64,000 bases of DNA from Loigolactobacillus binensis (GCF_005405165.1 NZ_BJDN01000005.1:1-64000), one strand, 5' to 3'; numbered from the stretch's first letter, positions 8,900-17,574 are shown. Notes: generated by a model not told the origin, from the letters alone. Made by a program: numbers and translations.

Positions 8900-10018
8900 C
8901 TACTCACCGTCCTTTTGTGCGATTTTAAGTGCCACCGCCGCTAACTTTTCTTGCTTAGCCGTTAGCGGCTGTGTCGTTGTTTCTTGAAAAAAATCGGTTA
9001 ACAAAGCCAGCGGCGATAGCGTTCGAATCTGCGGTGTTGCCGTTGCAGTCGCTTCACGCCCATTTTCACGGGTCAGACTTAATATATAAGGATAGATTTT
9101 ACGTAGTTCTTGCATCACATTGGGAATAACCCTGGTATCCGTTAAATTGATCGCCAAATAATCATTCCGCGCCAATTGCGCATAATAGGCCGGATCAGTG
9201 AGCTGCGCAAAGCTAGCCGTCACTTCCGCAACATCACGCAACGGCTTCAATGGTAGAAACTCGGTCTGAAACGGATCGGTATCGACCAACCAAACCCCTT
9301 TTTGCTGCTGGGCCTCCGAAACCGAGAATTTTAATGGTGAGCCACTATATTTGATGCGTTCAGCATGCAGCGCCGTCTCATTGTGCAAATGGCCCAACGC
9401 CACATAATCAAAAGCCGCCAAGGCATCCGTTGGCACAGCGTCTAGTCCGCCCACAGTCACTTTAGTTTCCGAATCACTTTGCTGGCTACCGGCCGCAAAA
9501 AAATGGGCGACAAGAACATGCTTCTTATCGGCCTTAAATTTTTCTTGCATTGCCGCCACGATTTTCGGCATTGCCTGCGCGATGGTTCGCAATTTGTCAT
9601 CACCAAAGTACTGGCGGGCGGCAAACGGTTCAAAATAAGGCAGCAAGAAGAATTGCGTATCCGCAAGTTCGATCGGTGTAAATGCCTGCTCCAGCTTAGT
9701 ATTCAAATAAAAATCGGTGGCCGTAAACCAGGGACTACCGGTTTCCAGCCGAATCGCACTATCGTGATTACCGGAAATTGCCAATAAAGGCAGCCGCGCC
9801 GTCAAATTAATTTGTTGCAACATTTGATTGACCGTTGCCACAGCCTGCTCACTGGGCAGCGCACGATCGTAAATATCACCTGCTAAGACAACGGCAGCAA
9901 CTTTTTTTTGCTGAGCTAAGGCCAAGATCTGCTGAAAAGCGTCCTGTTGTTCGGCCCACAATTCATATCCATGTAATTTTTTACCAATATGCCAATCGGC
10001 CGTATGTAAAAAGCGCAT
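8900..10018 (-). CDS. sbcD: SbcD exonuclease subunit (Mre11-like)
   Basis: This is the metallophosphoesterase nuclease subunit of SbcCD, 372 residues. Metal-binding motifs are in order: HTADWHIGK at 5-13, GDIYDR at 47-52, GNHDS at 83-87, then VAHFF and GHLHN further on. The C-terminal part is the usual capping and SbcC-binding region. It is the first gene of the sbcDC operon and abuts sbcC. The ATG has a weak AGTGGGTG site. A -10-like TATAGT lies at 10062-10057, and a LexA-like sequence lies just upstream of it at 10082-10095. Confidence 0.95.
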   Translation of the reverse strand: MRFLHTADWHIGKKLHGYELWAEQQDAFQQILALAQQKKVAAVVLAGDIYDRALPSEQAVATVNQMLQQINLTARLPLLAISGNHDSAIRLETGSPWFTATDFYLNTKLEQAFTPIELADTQFFLLPYFEPFAARQYFGDDKLRTIAQAMPKIVAAMQEKFKADKKHVLVAHFFAAGSQQSDSETKVTVGGLDAVPTDALAAFDYVALGHLHNETALHAERIKYSGSPLKFSVSEAQQQKGVWLVDTDPFQTEFLPLKPLRDVAEVTASFAQLTDPAYYAQLARNDYLAINLTDTRVIPNVMQELRKIYPYILSLTRENGREATATATPQIRTLSPLALLTDFFQETTTQPLTAKQEKLAAVALKIAQKDGE

Positions 10019-10081
10019 TTTGCACCCACTTTCTTTGCATTCGTTTTAATAATCAAACTATACCATGAAATCGCGTCTTGG

Positions 10082-10095
10082 GGAACCTATGTTTG
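10082..10095. promoter_or_regulatory. weak LexA/SOS-box-like palindrome before sbcD
   Basis: GGAACCTATGTTTG matches 11 of 14 positions of the Gram-positive LexA box CGAACATATGTTCG. It sits about 65 bases upstream of the sbcD start and just upstream of a TATAGT -10-like hexamer. The match is imperfect, so this is suggestive only. Confidence 0.3.
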
Positions 10096-10127
10096 CTAAA
10101 ATAAATTCTACTATAATAGAAAACAAA

Positions 10128-10166
10128 TAGTGAGGTCGCGACAAAAATTCTGCCGTAACCTCACTT
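10128..10166 (-). terminator. terminator of 109-aa hypothetical gene
   Basis: AGTGAGGT and ACCTCACT pair around a loop of about 20 bases. On the minus strand they are followed by a T-rich stretch (ATTTGTTTTC). It lies just past the stop at 10174. Confidence 0.6.
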
Positions 10167-10173
10167 TAGTTAT

Positions 10174-10503
10174 TTAATACGTATATTCGTCGTAAACTAA
10201 CTCGATCTGCTGCTTGCGCGGTGCAAAATTAATGCTGCTAACGGGTTGCTCTAGAATTTTCGTATATTCACTTAACACATCCGTTGGCAACGGCGTAAAC
10301 ATTTTTAATTCATCGACTAATTGACCGACGCTAGTCATTTCCTGTAAGTCGATAAAAATTCGAACTTTTCCTAAAACGTCATTTAGCAGGTCGGTTAAAA
10401 CGCTATTTGGTTTACCTTTCGTGTCCGTCATAACAATTTGCTGGATATCAACCGGCATATGATTGATAGTGACTATCTTTAGCACGTCAAATACCGTCAT
10501 CAT
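10174..10503 (-). CDS. hypothetical protein, 109 aa
   Basis: I do not recognise this protein. It is 109 residues, mixed alpha/beta, with no signal peptide, membrane helix or Cys/His metal motif. A hydrophobic strand (KVRIFIDLQ) lies mid-protein and the end is acidic and tyrosine-rich (ELVYDEYTY). The ATG follows AGAGGTGCAAA, a good ribosome site. That site is directly next to copy A of a 53-bp duplicated intergenic repeat (10512-10564), so part of its leader is repeat-derived. It has its own terminator. Coding is supported by frame length, ribosome site and terminator rather than by homology. Confidence 0.65.
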   Translation of the reverse strand: MMTVFDVLKIVTINHMPVDIQQIVMTDTKGKPNSVLTDLLNDVLGKVRIFIDLQEMTSVGQLVDELKMFTPLPTDVLSEYTKILEQPVSSINFAPRKQQIELVYDEYTY

Positions 10504-10511
10504 TTTGCACC

Positions 10512-10564
10512 TCTACTCCACATATTGTGGTTATTTTTTTATCAAAAAATTTCTGATGTTACGG
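10512..10564. repeat. 53-bp intergenic repeat, copy A
   Basis: This matches 10733-10785 at 51 of 53 positions. Both copies contain CCACR-ATA-TGTGG, a small stem-loop on the minus strand. In copy A it lies just before the ribosome site of the 109-aa gene. One of the two differences is in the stem and changes an A-T pair to G-T, so pairing is kept. Confidence 0.75.
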
Positions 10565-10683
10565 ACGATGCGACTTAAACTTGCCGGTCTTCGGCATTAG
10601 TTTAATCGACATCGGAAAGCAAGTCCTGTTTAGCGAACAAACACTACATTCCGATACTTGCTAAAAATTGTTGTTAAGATCGA

Positions 10684-10723
10684 GCGCCAGTAACCATTCT
10701 TGTGGCAAAAATCGGACCGCAAG
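10684..10723. repeat. 40-bp intergenic repeat, copy 1
   Basis: It begins gcgccagtaaccatt and ends tcggaccgcaag, and pairs with the second copy at 10786-10825. Only the central bases differ. The first 15 bases also occur at 3287-3301. Confidence 0.65.
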
Positions 10724-10732
10724 AAACATGGT

Positions 10733-10785
10733 TCTACTCCACATATCGTGGTTATTTTTTTATCAAAAAATTTCTGCTGTTACGG
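10733..10785. repeat. 53-bp intergenic repeat, copy B
   Basis: This is the second copy of 10512-10564, lying between the two 40-bp repeats. A 22-residue frame starts just past it on the minus strand, but it resembles nothing and I do not call it. The rest of 10504-10890 holds no gene. Confidence 0.75.
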
Positions 10786-10825
10786 GCGCCAGTAACCATT
10801 TTCATGGTCTAGGTCGGACCGCAAG
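10786..10825. repeat. 40-bp intergenic repeat, copy 2
   Basis: It is directly joined to copy B of the 53-bp repeat. It carries a small ACCAT-TTTC-ATGGT hairpin in its centre. Bases 10782-10800 are identical to 3283-3301. Confidence 0.65.
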
Positions 10826-10890
10826 TAGCTTGGTTCACAACTATTTTTCTATTACTTTGCTTACATTATAGCCGCCTTACGCTAAATAAG

Positions 10891-11655
10891 CTACTGCAAC
10901 TCGACCCGCCAAAGTAACGTTTTGAACACATAAGTCTGTTGTACCGTTAGTTCATCGCGCTGGGCGAACTTTTCTGCCAACCACTGCTGAAATAGCCGCT
11001 GTTGTGGTGGCGTTAGCTCATCAGCTAACTCGGCGACCAACATTTCCCGGGTCACTTGCTCAGTTAAATGGTAGGTAAACGTCTGCTGCCAGGGTTGATA
11101 ACCTAGTTGCCGAACCGCCTGTACGTACTCAGAAAAAATTGCGGCGTCATTCGTTGGCTCAGCCACTGGCGGCAAATCTAGCAACTGCTGCAACGCCGTT
11201 GAAATACTATCGGTGTGGGTCACCGCCCGATTGAGCACCGCAAAATGCCGGCCTAACTGACTAAATTTTTGTAGCTCAGTCGGCGCCAGCGGCAACATGC
11301 TGGCAAAAACAACGTCAGCTTGCGGCTGTGGCGGTATTTGCGACCAGGCTTCGTGCTGTAGTTTTAGATTAGTCACGCCAGCCTGCATAGCCGCCTGCTG
11401 GGCAAAATTCAACATTTGTTGTGAAATATCGCTGATCGTCACTTGCTGGGCCACACGGGCAAAGGGCAAGGCAAACCGTCCAGCACCACCACCAACATCC
11501 AACACGCTGGTCAGCGGTAAAATATTTTGCTGGGTCAAATAAGCGGTTAAGTCGGCCGTGATCGGTAACCGCGATTCATTCTGCGCCGCAACATAATCCG
11601 GCGCAAAGTCATCCCAGAACGCTGCCGTTGCTTGGTCGTCCGTCGTCTTCACCAT
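10891..11655 (-). CDS. class I SAM-dependent methyltransferase
   Basis: This 254-residue protein has the Rossmann-fold SAM-binding motif I VLDVGGGAGRFALPFA at 51-66, an acidic motif II region (VTISDISQQML) and motif IV (ADVVFASMLPLA). The closest style is the UbiE/Methyltransf_11 group; the acceptor is unknown. It is the last gene of a translationally coupled unit: its ATG overlaps the stop of the preceding 56-aa ORF (ATGGTGA), which in turn overlaps the stop of the oxidoreductase gene. Methylation of a small molecule linked to the upstream redox enzyme is possible but is inference. Confidence 0.85.
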   Translation of the reverse strand: MVKTTDDQATAAFWDDFAPDYVAAQNESRLPITADLTAYLTQQNILPLTSVLDVGGGAGRFALPFARVAQQVTISDISQQMLNFAQQAAMQAGVTNLKLQHEAWSQIPPQPQADVVFASMLPLAPTELQKFSQLGRHFAVLNRAVTHTDSISTALQQLLDLPPVAEPTNDAAIFSEYVQAVRQLGYQPWQQTFTYHLTEQVTREMLVAELADELTPPQQRLFQQWLAEKFAQRDELTVQQTYVFKTLLWRVELQ

Positions 11656-11819
11656 GCCTTTTCATCCCAACTGCGCCCATCGATCTCCCCTTGTGCCTGC
11701 GTAATCCGTTTTTCCTGCTCTAAGGCTAATTGGCTTAATGCTTGAAAAAAAGCGCGCTCTTCGTAAGCAGTACTCTCTTGAGCTAACTGCTGGGTCGTTT
11801 GATATAACCACGGATCCAT
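11649..11819 (-). CDS. small protein, 56 aa, coupled between oxidoreductase and methyltransferase
   Basis: The frame reads MDPWLYQTTQQLAQESTAYE to the end SWDEKAW: a charged, helical, cytoplasmic-looking peptide of 56 residues that I cannot match to a family. Its ATG shares one base with the TAA of the upstream gene (TAATG), and its TGA overlaps the methyltransferase ATG. A GAGGTGATG ribosome site precedes it. The double overlap is strong evidence for translation. The spacing suggests equal amounts of all three products, and it may be a partner subunit (inference). Confidence 0.75.
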   Translation of the reverse strand: MDPWLYQTTQQLAQESTAYEERAFFQALSQLALEQEKRITQAQGEIDGRSWDEKAW

Positions 11820-12493
11820 TAGTCATCACCTCGCATTTGTTCAATCGTCCACCGCAACTCTGCCAACTCGTCCTGCTTGGTGGCCAGTTGTTGCGCAATC
11901 AATGTTAATTGCGTTTTACGCTCACCGGTGGCAGTGGCGATCATTTGCTGCAGCCGCTGGGCAAACCAATGTTGGCGCTGCGCAAAGGTCGCTGGTTGCG
12001 GCAAAGTCAGATATTGTTGGTAAGCGATCAGTAACTGCTGTTGCTGTGTTTCCGTTTGGTAGCTAAACTGGTGAAGCACAAATGGTGGCAACCAGTGCAT
12101 GCCGGCCTTATTCGCCAACGCCTGATACGGCCGCAATAATTCAGCCATGGTAAATTGTTCGGCTGCCCCTGACTGATAGTCGCTTGCTTTAGTGTCCGTG
12201 GTCGCCACGATCCCCAGCTCTTTTCCCGCTAGGCCATGCTCGTGCAAAACAAATTTACTGGTCAGCACCTGGTCCTGCCAAGCTTTCAATATCGCCGGTG
12301 CGCTGTACCAATAAAGGGGAAACTGCCAAATGATCCGCTTAGCTGCACGTAGTTTAGCTTGCTCGGTGGCAACATTAAACTCCGACATTAACGGTTGCCA
12401 GTCCGCTGCCACTAATTCAGCGCCACGCCTTAAAAATTGCTGTGTACTGGAGGCAGCTATTTCTGGATGAGCTACAATAATTAAAGTTTGCAT
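11819..12493 (-). CDS. NAD(P)H-dependent flavodoxin-fold oxidoreductase
   Basis: The N-terminus TLIIVAHPEIAASSTQQFLRR is the flavin phosphate-binding region of the NQO/MdaB/KefF-type flavodoxin-like fold. The FMN-binding strand IIWQFPLYWYSAPAILKAWQD near 53-73 is typical of the family, as is GKELGIVATTD. The family transfers hydride from NAD(P)H to quinones or similar acceptors. At 224 residues it is slightly longer than family norm because of a C-terminal helical extension (after about 165) rich in Gln and Leu. It is first in a three-gene coupled unit and has a good GAGGTGAGTGG site. Confidence 0.85.
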   Translation of the reverse strand: MQTLIIVAHPEIAASSTQQFLRRGAELVAADWQPLMSEFNVATEQAKLRAAKRIIWQFPLYWYSAPAILKAWQDQVLTSKFVLHEHGLAGKELGIVATTDTKASDYQSGAAEQFTMAELLRPYQALANKAGMHWLPPFVLHQFSYQTETQQQQLLIAYQQYLTLPQPATFAQRQHWFAQRLQQMIATATGERKTQLTLIAQQLATKQDELAELRWTIEQMRGDD

Positions 12494-12535
12494 CCACTCA
12501 CCTCATGTCTAAAATAATTACCCTAACTATAACAA

Positions 12536-12561
12536 AAAATCACGCCGTTAAGCGCGATTTT
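12536..12561 (-). terminator. terminator of UbiB-family gene
   Basis: AAAATCACGC and GCGCGATTTT pair with one mismatch around a 6-base loop. The minus strand then runs into TTTTTTG. It separates the kinase-like gene from the three-gene unit downstream. Confidence 0.6.
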
Positions 12562-12651
12562 GTCCGTTACTAACCAATTTTTAAATTGCACCTATGTTAA
12601 CTGTAAAAACCAGCACCGCCTAAGACAATAAAAACGCGGCTTGAACAACAA

Positions 12652-14331
12652 CTAGTGCTTGTGGCGCCAGCGTTGGTAGCGCCGGTATAAACTACTGATC
12701 ACTAGCCCAATGATCACCAATAATGCGGCACTATAACCGATTATTCCTAAACGGGCGATCAGGTCGTTGGCTTCGCGGGCCTGCACTAATAGTGAAGAAC
12801 CGATGATCACGGCCGCTAAAATAATCGCGATCACTAACCGATTGACAATGTTTTCCAAACAATCCAGTAGCGCGTCCCGCTGCTTTAGCTCTAAATTAAC
12901 TTTAGCCCCGCCGCGCTCGAACACGTCCAGCGCGCTTAGTAATTTCACTGGTAGCTGCGGCGCTGTTTTTGCAAATTGCCACAATTTAACTGCACTGGCC
13001 GCGGTTTCTTGGCGCCAATCGAAGTGCTGCCGGAAATAATCACGGGCAAAATGGCGGGCCACAGTCAGCATCGACAGTTCAGGGTCCAATTGTGCAACGG
13101 TACCTTCTAGCGCGCCAAATGCTTTAAGCAACAACGTTACTTCCGGTTTCATTTGTAGTTGATTAGCGCGACATAGCTGAATGATGGCATATAGCAACGC
13201 CTCAAAATCAATTTCACCTAAACCGGCGTTGAAATACGGTTGCATAAAAGCACCTAATTGCTGATAAAAACTTTCTTCATCCACGGTGCCAGTTCGATTA
13301 CAAATCGCTAACAAAGCCTGGCCAATTTGGCGACTATCCTTACCAGTGATCGCGATCACAACATTAGCTAAACTGGTGATCATCGCTGGTGCTAATTGCC
13401 CCATCATGCCAAAATCAAGATAAACTAAGCGATACGGTGGTAACGTTTCGGTTTGGGTCGCCGTAAAGTCAGCGCGCTGAAAAGCGTGCTTAACTTTGGT
13501 GACCGGCGATAATGGCTCAGTGGTCAATAAAATATTACCTGGATGGGGGTCGGCGTGAAAAAAACCATCCGTAAAAACTTGCTTCAAAAAATTCTGCACC
13601 AACGTTTGGGCCAAATAATGGCGCTGTTCAGTTGGCATATTTGCTAAAAAATGAGTGATGCGCTTGCCCGGCATGGCCTGGTTGACCAACACCGTCCCCT
13701 GTGAAAGTTCCGTATCGACTTGTGGCACCCGAATAATATCCCAAGCATTATTTAGTTCGTAAAAACGCTGGCCATTTTTTACTTCCAGCGCGGTGTTCAG
13801 TTCATTAAACAAGGCCCGTTTGATTTCACGAAACATTGCCTGGGGGTCGATCACACTGGCCTCTGGCACAAATTTTAGCAGGCTGACCGCTTTTTGAAAC
13901 AGCGCCAGATCAGTGATAATATTCGCGCGAATATGGGGATGCTGAACCTTGACCACCACGTGCTGGCCTGACCGCGTAATTGCGTGGTGCGCCTGCCCCA
14001 TCGACGCTGAAGCAAAGGCCTGCGTATCAAATTGCTGATATTGCGCAGTTAGCTTTTTACCCGTCTGCGCTTCCAGCGTTGCTTTGACCACCGCAAAATC
14101 ATCGGCGGGCACTTGATCCTGCAGTCCCTTCAGCACATGAGCAAACGCAGGGGTGATCAAATCGGTTCGCGCCGACAACATTTGCCCAACCTTAATAAAG
14201 GTCGGCCCCAACTCGGTCAAAGCCTGCCGCACCTGCTCCGGATGTGTTTGCTGGGTAAAGTTGTGCAACACATTATATTGACGCAGCACCTTAATAATTT
14301 GCCATAAGCGCGCCCGTTCACGTGGTTTCAT
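12652..14331 (-). CDS. UbiB/ABC1/AarF family atypical kinase
   Basis: This is an ADCK/UbiB protein-kinase-like ATPase. Motifs in the 559-residue form: KVGQ (the family KxGQ motif) at 47-50, the nucleotide loop ASMGQAHHA at 109-117, Lys in KVQHP at 128, catalytic HADPHPGN at 258-265 and metal-binding LDFG at 304-307. Two hydrophobic helices near the C-terminus anchor it in the membrane. In respiring bacteria the family supports ubiquinone synthesis; in lactobacilli the substrate is unknown. The frame permits GTG at 14340, but ATG 14331 sits 8 bases from AGGGCGG and is preferred. Confidence 0.93.
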   Translation of the reverse strand: MKPRERARLWQIIKVLRQYNVLHNFTQQTHPEQVRQALTELGPTFIKVGQMLSARTDLITPAFAHVLKGLQDQVPADDFAVVKATLEAQTGKKLTAQYQQFDTQAFASASMGQAHHAITRSGQHVVVKVQHPHIRANIITDLALFQKAVSLLKFVPEASVIDPQAMFREIKRALFNELNTALEVKNGQRFYELNNAWDIIRVPQVDTELSQGTVLVNQAMPGKRITHFLANMPTEQRHYLAQTLVQNFLKQVFTDGFFHADPHPGNILLTTEPLSPVTKVKHAFQRADFTATQTETLPPYRLVYLDFGMMGQLAPAMITSLANVVIAITGKDSRQIGQALLAICNRTGTVDEESFYQQLGAFMQPYFNAGLGEIDFEALLYAIIQLCRANQLQMKPEVTLLLKAFGALEGTVAQLDPELSMLTVARHFARDYFRQHFDWRQETAASAVKLWQFAKTAPQLPVKLLSALDVFERGGAKVNLELKQRDALLDCLENIVNRLVIAIILAAVIIGSSLLVQAREANDLIARLGIIGYSAALLVIIGLVISSLYRRYQRWRHKH

Positions 14332-14512
14332 CGCTAACACCGCCCTTTTAATGCCATCTTAGCACAAGAAAAGCCTGTGTGATATGGGCAACTACTTCAC
14401 AGCAAGGGTTGCTTTTCATTCTGATAATCTTTACTACTTCTAGCATTGCTTATTCTGCAGTAAAAACCGCCAAGCTGGGCCATAAATAACTGATATCACA
14501 ACTCCCGTATAC

Positions 14513-15838
14513 TTAAACCTTACGAAAATAGCTATGTTGCAGACTAGGGAAAGTATAAATAAAGCGTTGAACTTGTTCATGGGTCAAGCGTAATTCAATG
14601 ATCTCCAATAAACCATTGATCGTATCAACCGCTTCATGACTATACTCCACTGCACCCACCAGAATATTTTCCTGATCAAAAACCAAGGTCAGGCTGCCAT
14701 CCGTTTCATTTTGCACTTGGCGGAACCAATCTTCAGCATACGCAAAAGTTTCGCTTGTATATTGAGCTAGCGATTTAGCCGCCTCGGTTGGACTGATGCC
14801 AACCTGCGAGATTCGTGGTGAAGTAAAGACCGTCGTAGCAATACTAGGATAATTGATCGGCGCGGTTGTTTGCCCGGTAAATAGTTGGGCTAAATACTGT
14901 GATTCAAAGATAGCAACTGGCGTGATCTTCGGTTGCGTTTTAGCCACCACATCCCCCGTCGCATAAACGCCAGCAACGTTGGTTTGCAAATGATCGTCCA
15001 CCACGATCCCATCTTTATTGGTTGCAATACCGATGTTTTCTAGACCACTTCCCGTCACGTGTGGCTCACGACCAGTGGCATCAAGAATATAGTCGCTTTC
15101 CAAGGCAAATTGGTTAGCCCCTTGTAGTAACAAGCCCGCTGTTGATTTCGTCACTGACTCAACTCGCTGATCATAGAAGAAGCGTACGCCGCATTCGCGT
15201 AAGCTAACAACTAACCGTTCAACATACGGCTGATAAAATTCGCGTAGAGGCTGATGACCTTGTACCACTACATTGACTTCGGCACCGGCTGCATTAGCAA
15301 TCGCCGCAAATTCCATGCCCACATAACCAGCACCAATGATCGTCACCCGTTGCGGCAGCTGGGGCAACGCCATAAAGTCAGTGCTATCGCGCAGATATGC
15401 TTGACCAGGAATAGCCAAACGATGGGGCAACTGGCCAAGTGCCAGCACAATTTTTTCTGCTTTATATTCCGTTGTTCCCACGGTGACGGTATCGGCAGCC
15501 GTCACAGTGGCGTGGCCTTTGATCACTTGTACCCCAGCTTTAACCAATTTTTGTTCATTGCTTGCAGCTAGCCGTCCGATCACTTCATGCTTATGTGCCA
15601 TCAAATCCGGCCAGTTGATCTGGGGAACACTGTCAAATCCGCGCCCCTGCAATTGCTCAATATTGCGTACTAATTCCACTGGTTTATCCAATGTAATTTT
15701 CGCGTTGCACCCGCGATTACTACAGACACCACCAAATAGGCCTTCTTCGACTACAGCTACTTTTAAACCCGCTTGGCTCATAGGGATCGCACCATTCCAA
15801 GCACCTTGACCGCTACCAATAAAAAGGACATCAAACAT
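14513..15838 (-). CDS. FAD/NAD-dependent disulfide oxidoreductase (Lpd-like)
   Basis: This flavoprotein of the dihydrolipoamide dehydrogenase/glutathione reductase family has 441 residues. It has an FAD motif GSGQGAW at 8-14, a redox-active CSNRGC (Cys39, Cys44), an NAD motif GAGYVGME at 169-176 and a second FAD motif ATGDV at 292-296. The C-terminal dimer domain ends FIYTFPSLQHS, where classical members have His-Pro-Thr and a Glu. The catalytic His-Glu dyad is therefore absent, so true lipoamide dehydrogenase activity is doubtful. ATG 15838 follows GGGAGGCAGATAAA and is clearly the start. No pyruvate dehydrogenase genes are near. Confidence 0.85.
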   Translation of the reverse strand: MFDVLFIGSGQGAWNGAIPMSQAGLKVAVVEEGLFGGVCSNRGCNAKITLDKPVELVRNIEQLQGRGFDSVPQINWPDLMAHKHEVIGRLAASNEQKLVKAGVQVIKGHATVTAADTVTVGTTEYKAEKIVLALGQLPHRLAIPGQAYLRDSTDFMALPQLPQRVTIIGAGYVGMEFAAIANAAGAEVNVVVQGHQPLREFYQPYVERLVVSLRECGVRFFYDQRVESVTKSTAGLLLQGANQFALESDYILDATGREPHVTGSGLENIGIATNKDGIVVDDHLQTNVAGVYATGDVVAKTQPKITPVAIFESQYLAQLFTGQTTAPINYPSIATTVFTSPRISQVGISPTEAAKSLAQYTSETFAYAEDWFRQVQNETDGSLTLVFDQENILVGAVEYSHEAVDTINGLLEIIELRLTHEQVQRFIYTFPSLQHSYFRKV

Positions 15839-15949
15839 TTTATCTGCCTCCCTTGTTTGTTTCAAGTTAGCACGGTCGGTAGAATTCGCCTGCTACGCTG
15901 CCAGTAGCAGCGTCTAAAAAACGCTATAGACCCAGCTTGCGTAACTTTT

Positions 15950-16384
15950 TTAAACCGTGGCTGCTAATTGATAGTCTTCGGTCAATAATTGCTTGATCTG
16001 ATTCAAACTCTGCGTGCGTTGTGCGTGACCCGCACCTTGTTTAAGATGGCAAATAGCATGGTCAGTGACATTAAAGGCAGTGATCAATTCACAAACAGCC
16101 GCAGCGTAATCGCGATAAATGCGAATCAAATGTTGATGTTGGCGCTGGTACATCGTTGGTGCTTCAAGTTCCTGAAACCGATCAACTAAATAACCGAAAT
16201 TAAGCAGGCTGCGTTTGAAATTAGCCTTAAGCTCAGCCAATTCTGTCGCAGTTGCCGCTTGCGTTTCCATCACATTCAAATAATGCCCTTCATAATCATG
16301 GAACCCTTGATCAAACATTTTTAACTTGGTAATCATAAAAGTAACACATTGTAAATAGCGTTTTTGAATATCGTAATCGTTCAT
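15950..16384 (-). CDS. hypothetical helical protein, 144 aa
   Basis: I do not recognise it. The 144 residues are predicted mostly helical by eye, soluble, with scattered His and Tyr and no signal peptide or membrane segment. The ATG is well placed after AGAGGTGCGACA. It is divergent from the MDR oxidoreductase gene, with which it shares a 153-base control region. Frame length and ribosome site support coding. Confidence 0.7.
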   Translation of the reverse strand: MNDYDIQKRYLQCVTFMITKLKMFDQGFHDYEGHYLNVMETQAATATELAELKANFKRSLLNFGYLVDRFQELEAPTMYQRQHQHLIRIYRDYAAAVCELITAFNVTDHAICHLKQGAGHAQRTQSLNQIKQLLTEDYQLAATV

Positions 16385-16470
16385 TGTCGCACCTCTATCT
16401 TATTGATTTAATAAGAATAAAGTACCATTGATAAAAAATACTGGCAATAAAAACGCATACCAACTAATAT

Positions 16471-16498
16471 TTTGGACATCTACCGCTAATTGTATAAT
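16471..16498 (+). promoter_or_regulatory. promoter of MDR oxidoreductase
   Basis: TATAAT at 16493-16498 is preceded by a TTTGGA-like -35 at 16471-16476 with a 16-base spacer. The predicted transcript starts near 16505, which argues that translation begins at 16538 rather than at the earlier ATG 16514. Confidence 0.55.
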
Positions 16499-16537
16499 AA
16501 TAGTACGTAACTAATGACGAATAGAGGCTATTGGGTT

Positions 16538-17398
16538 ATGCAGGCAATGGTAATTAATCAATTTGGTACGGCAAAAGTATTAACTTTGGCGGAACGACCA
16601 CAACCAGAGATTTCCGCAACACAGGTGTTGGTCAAAGTTCACGCTTTTTCCATTGATACGTTGGATCTGCAACTGCGAACAGGACAGTTGACACAGCAAG
16701 TGCCGCCGACCTTTCCCCTCGCTTTAGGCTGGGATCTAGCCGGAACCATCGTGGCAGTCGGCAATGCGGTCACGGATTTTCTAGTTGCTGACGCTGTTTT
16801 GGCTCATTTACCATTGGCCACACCTGGTGCGGCAGCCGAATATGTAGCCGTTGAAGCAGCCGATCTAGCCTATAAACCGGATAACATTGACTTTCACAGC
16901 GCAGCGGCATTACCTACAGCCGGCTTAACCGCTTGGCAAACCATCGTAACTCATCTAGCAGTTGAAAAGGCGCAGCAGGTACTGATCGCGGATCTTACTT
17001 CTTGTGCGGGCCAGTTAGCAGCACAATTAGCTGCTGGAATTGGTGCAAAGGTAACCGCTATTGCTGCCGATACCACCAGCACAACCGCGTATACCTTAGT
17101 TTCTGCCGCAACGGCAGCGCAGCAGCATTACGACGCCGTGCTGGATTTAACCGCCGAACCACTCACTACCGCCGAATTAGCGCCGGCCGGCCACTATTTG
17201 GCGACCCAACAAGGCTTCACCGTGCAGGCCAATGGCACCGAGTTACAGCATCTAGTCGATCTGCTTAGTCATAACAAGTTACAACTGACACTCAGTCGGT
17301 GTTTACCTTTTTCCGAATTAAGTTTGATCACCGCTCACCGGCTCCTGGAAGCAGGTAATACGCAGGGTAAAATCGTGATCGAAGTGATCGCTGACTGA
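16538..17398 (+). CDS. zinc-independent MDR oxidoreductase (quinone-reductase-like)
   Basis: This medium-chain dehydrogenase/reductase has 286 residues: a GroES-like N-terminal domain (VLVKVHAFSIDTLDLQLRTG; LGWDLAGTIVAVG) and a short nucleotide domain. Zinc ligands are lacking, as in quinone oxidoreductases. The nucleotide loop is degenerate (SCAGQLAAQLAAGIGA instead of GAAGGVG), and the protein is shorter than the usual 320-340. It may have weakened NADPH binding. The start at 16538 follows AGAGG at a good distance. It is monocistronic, divergent from the 144-aa gene. Confidence 0.8.
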   Translation: MQAMVINQFGTAKVLTLAERPQPEISATQVLVKVHAFSIDTLDLQLRTGQLTQQVPPTFPLALGWDLAGTIVAVGNAVTDFLVADAVLAHLPLATPGAAAEYVAVEAADLAYKPDNIDFHSAAALPTAGLTAWQTIVTHLAVEKAQQVLIADLTSCAGQLAAQLAAGIGAKVTAIAADTTSTTAYTLVSAATAAQQHYDAVLDLTAEPLTTAELAPAGHYLATQQGFTVQANGTELQHLVDLLSHNKLQLTLSRCLPFSELSLITAHRLLEAGNTQGKIVIEVIAD

Positions 17399-17574
17399 AT
17401 TAGTTTTCGTTAAAGGCTCCAAAGGTACCAATAATTGCTAAAGGCCAAAGCATTGCCTGACTTGCTTATTTTAATAATAGTCTGAAGTCTCAAAATGTTA
17501 CCAAATTGTAAACTAAATCAGCGGCTAAATCACTGCTATTTTCTAAAATAATCAGTACAATGGAGGTAGTCCGA

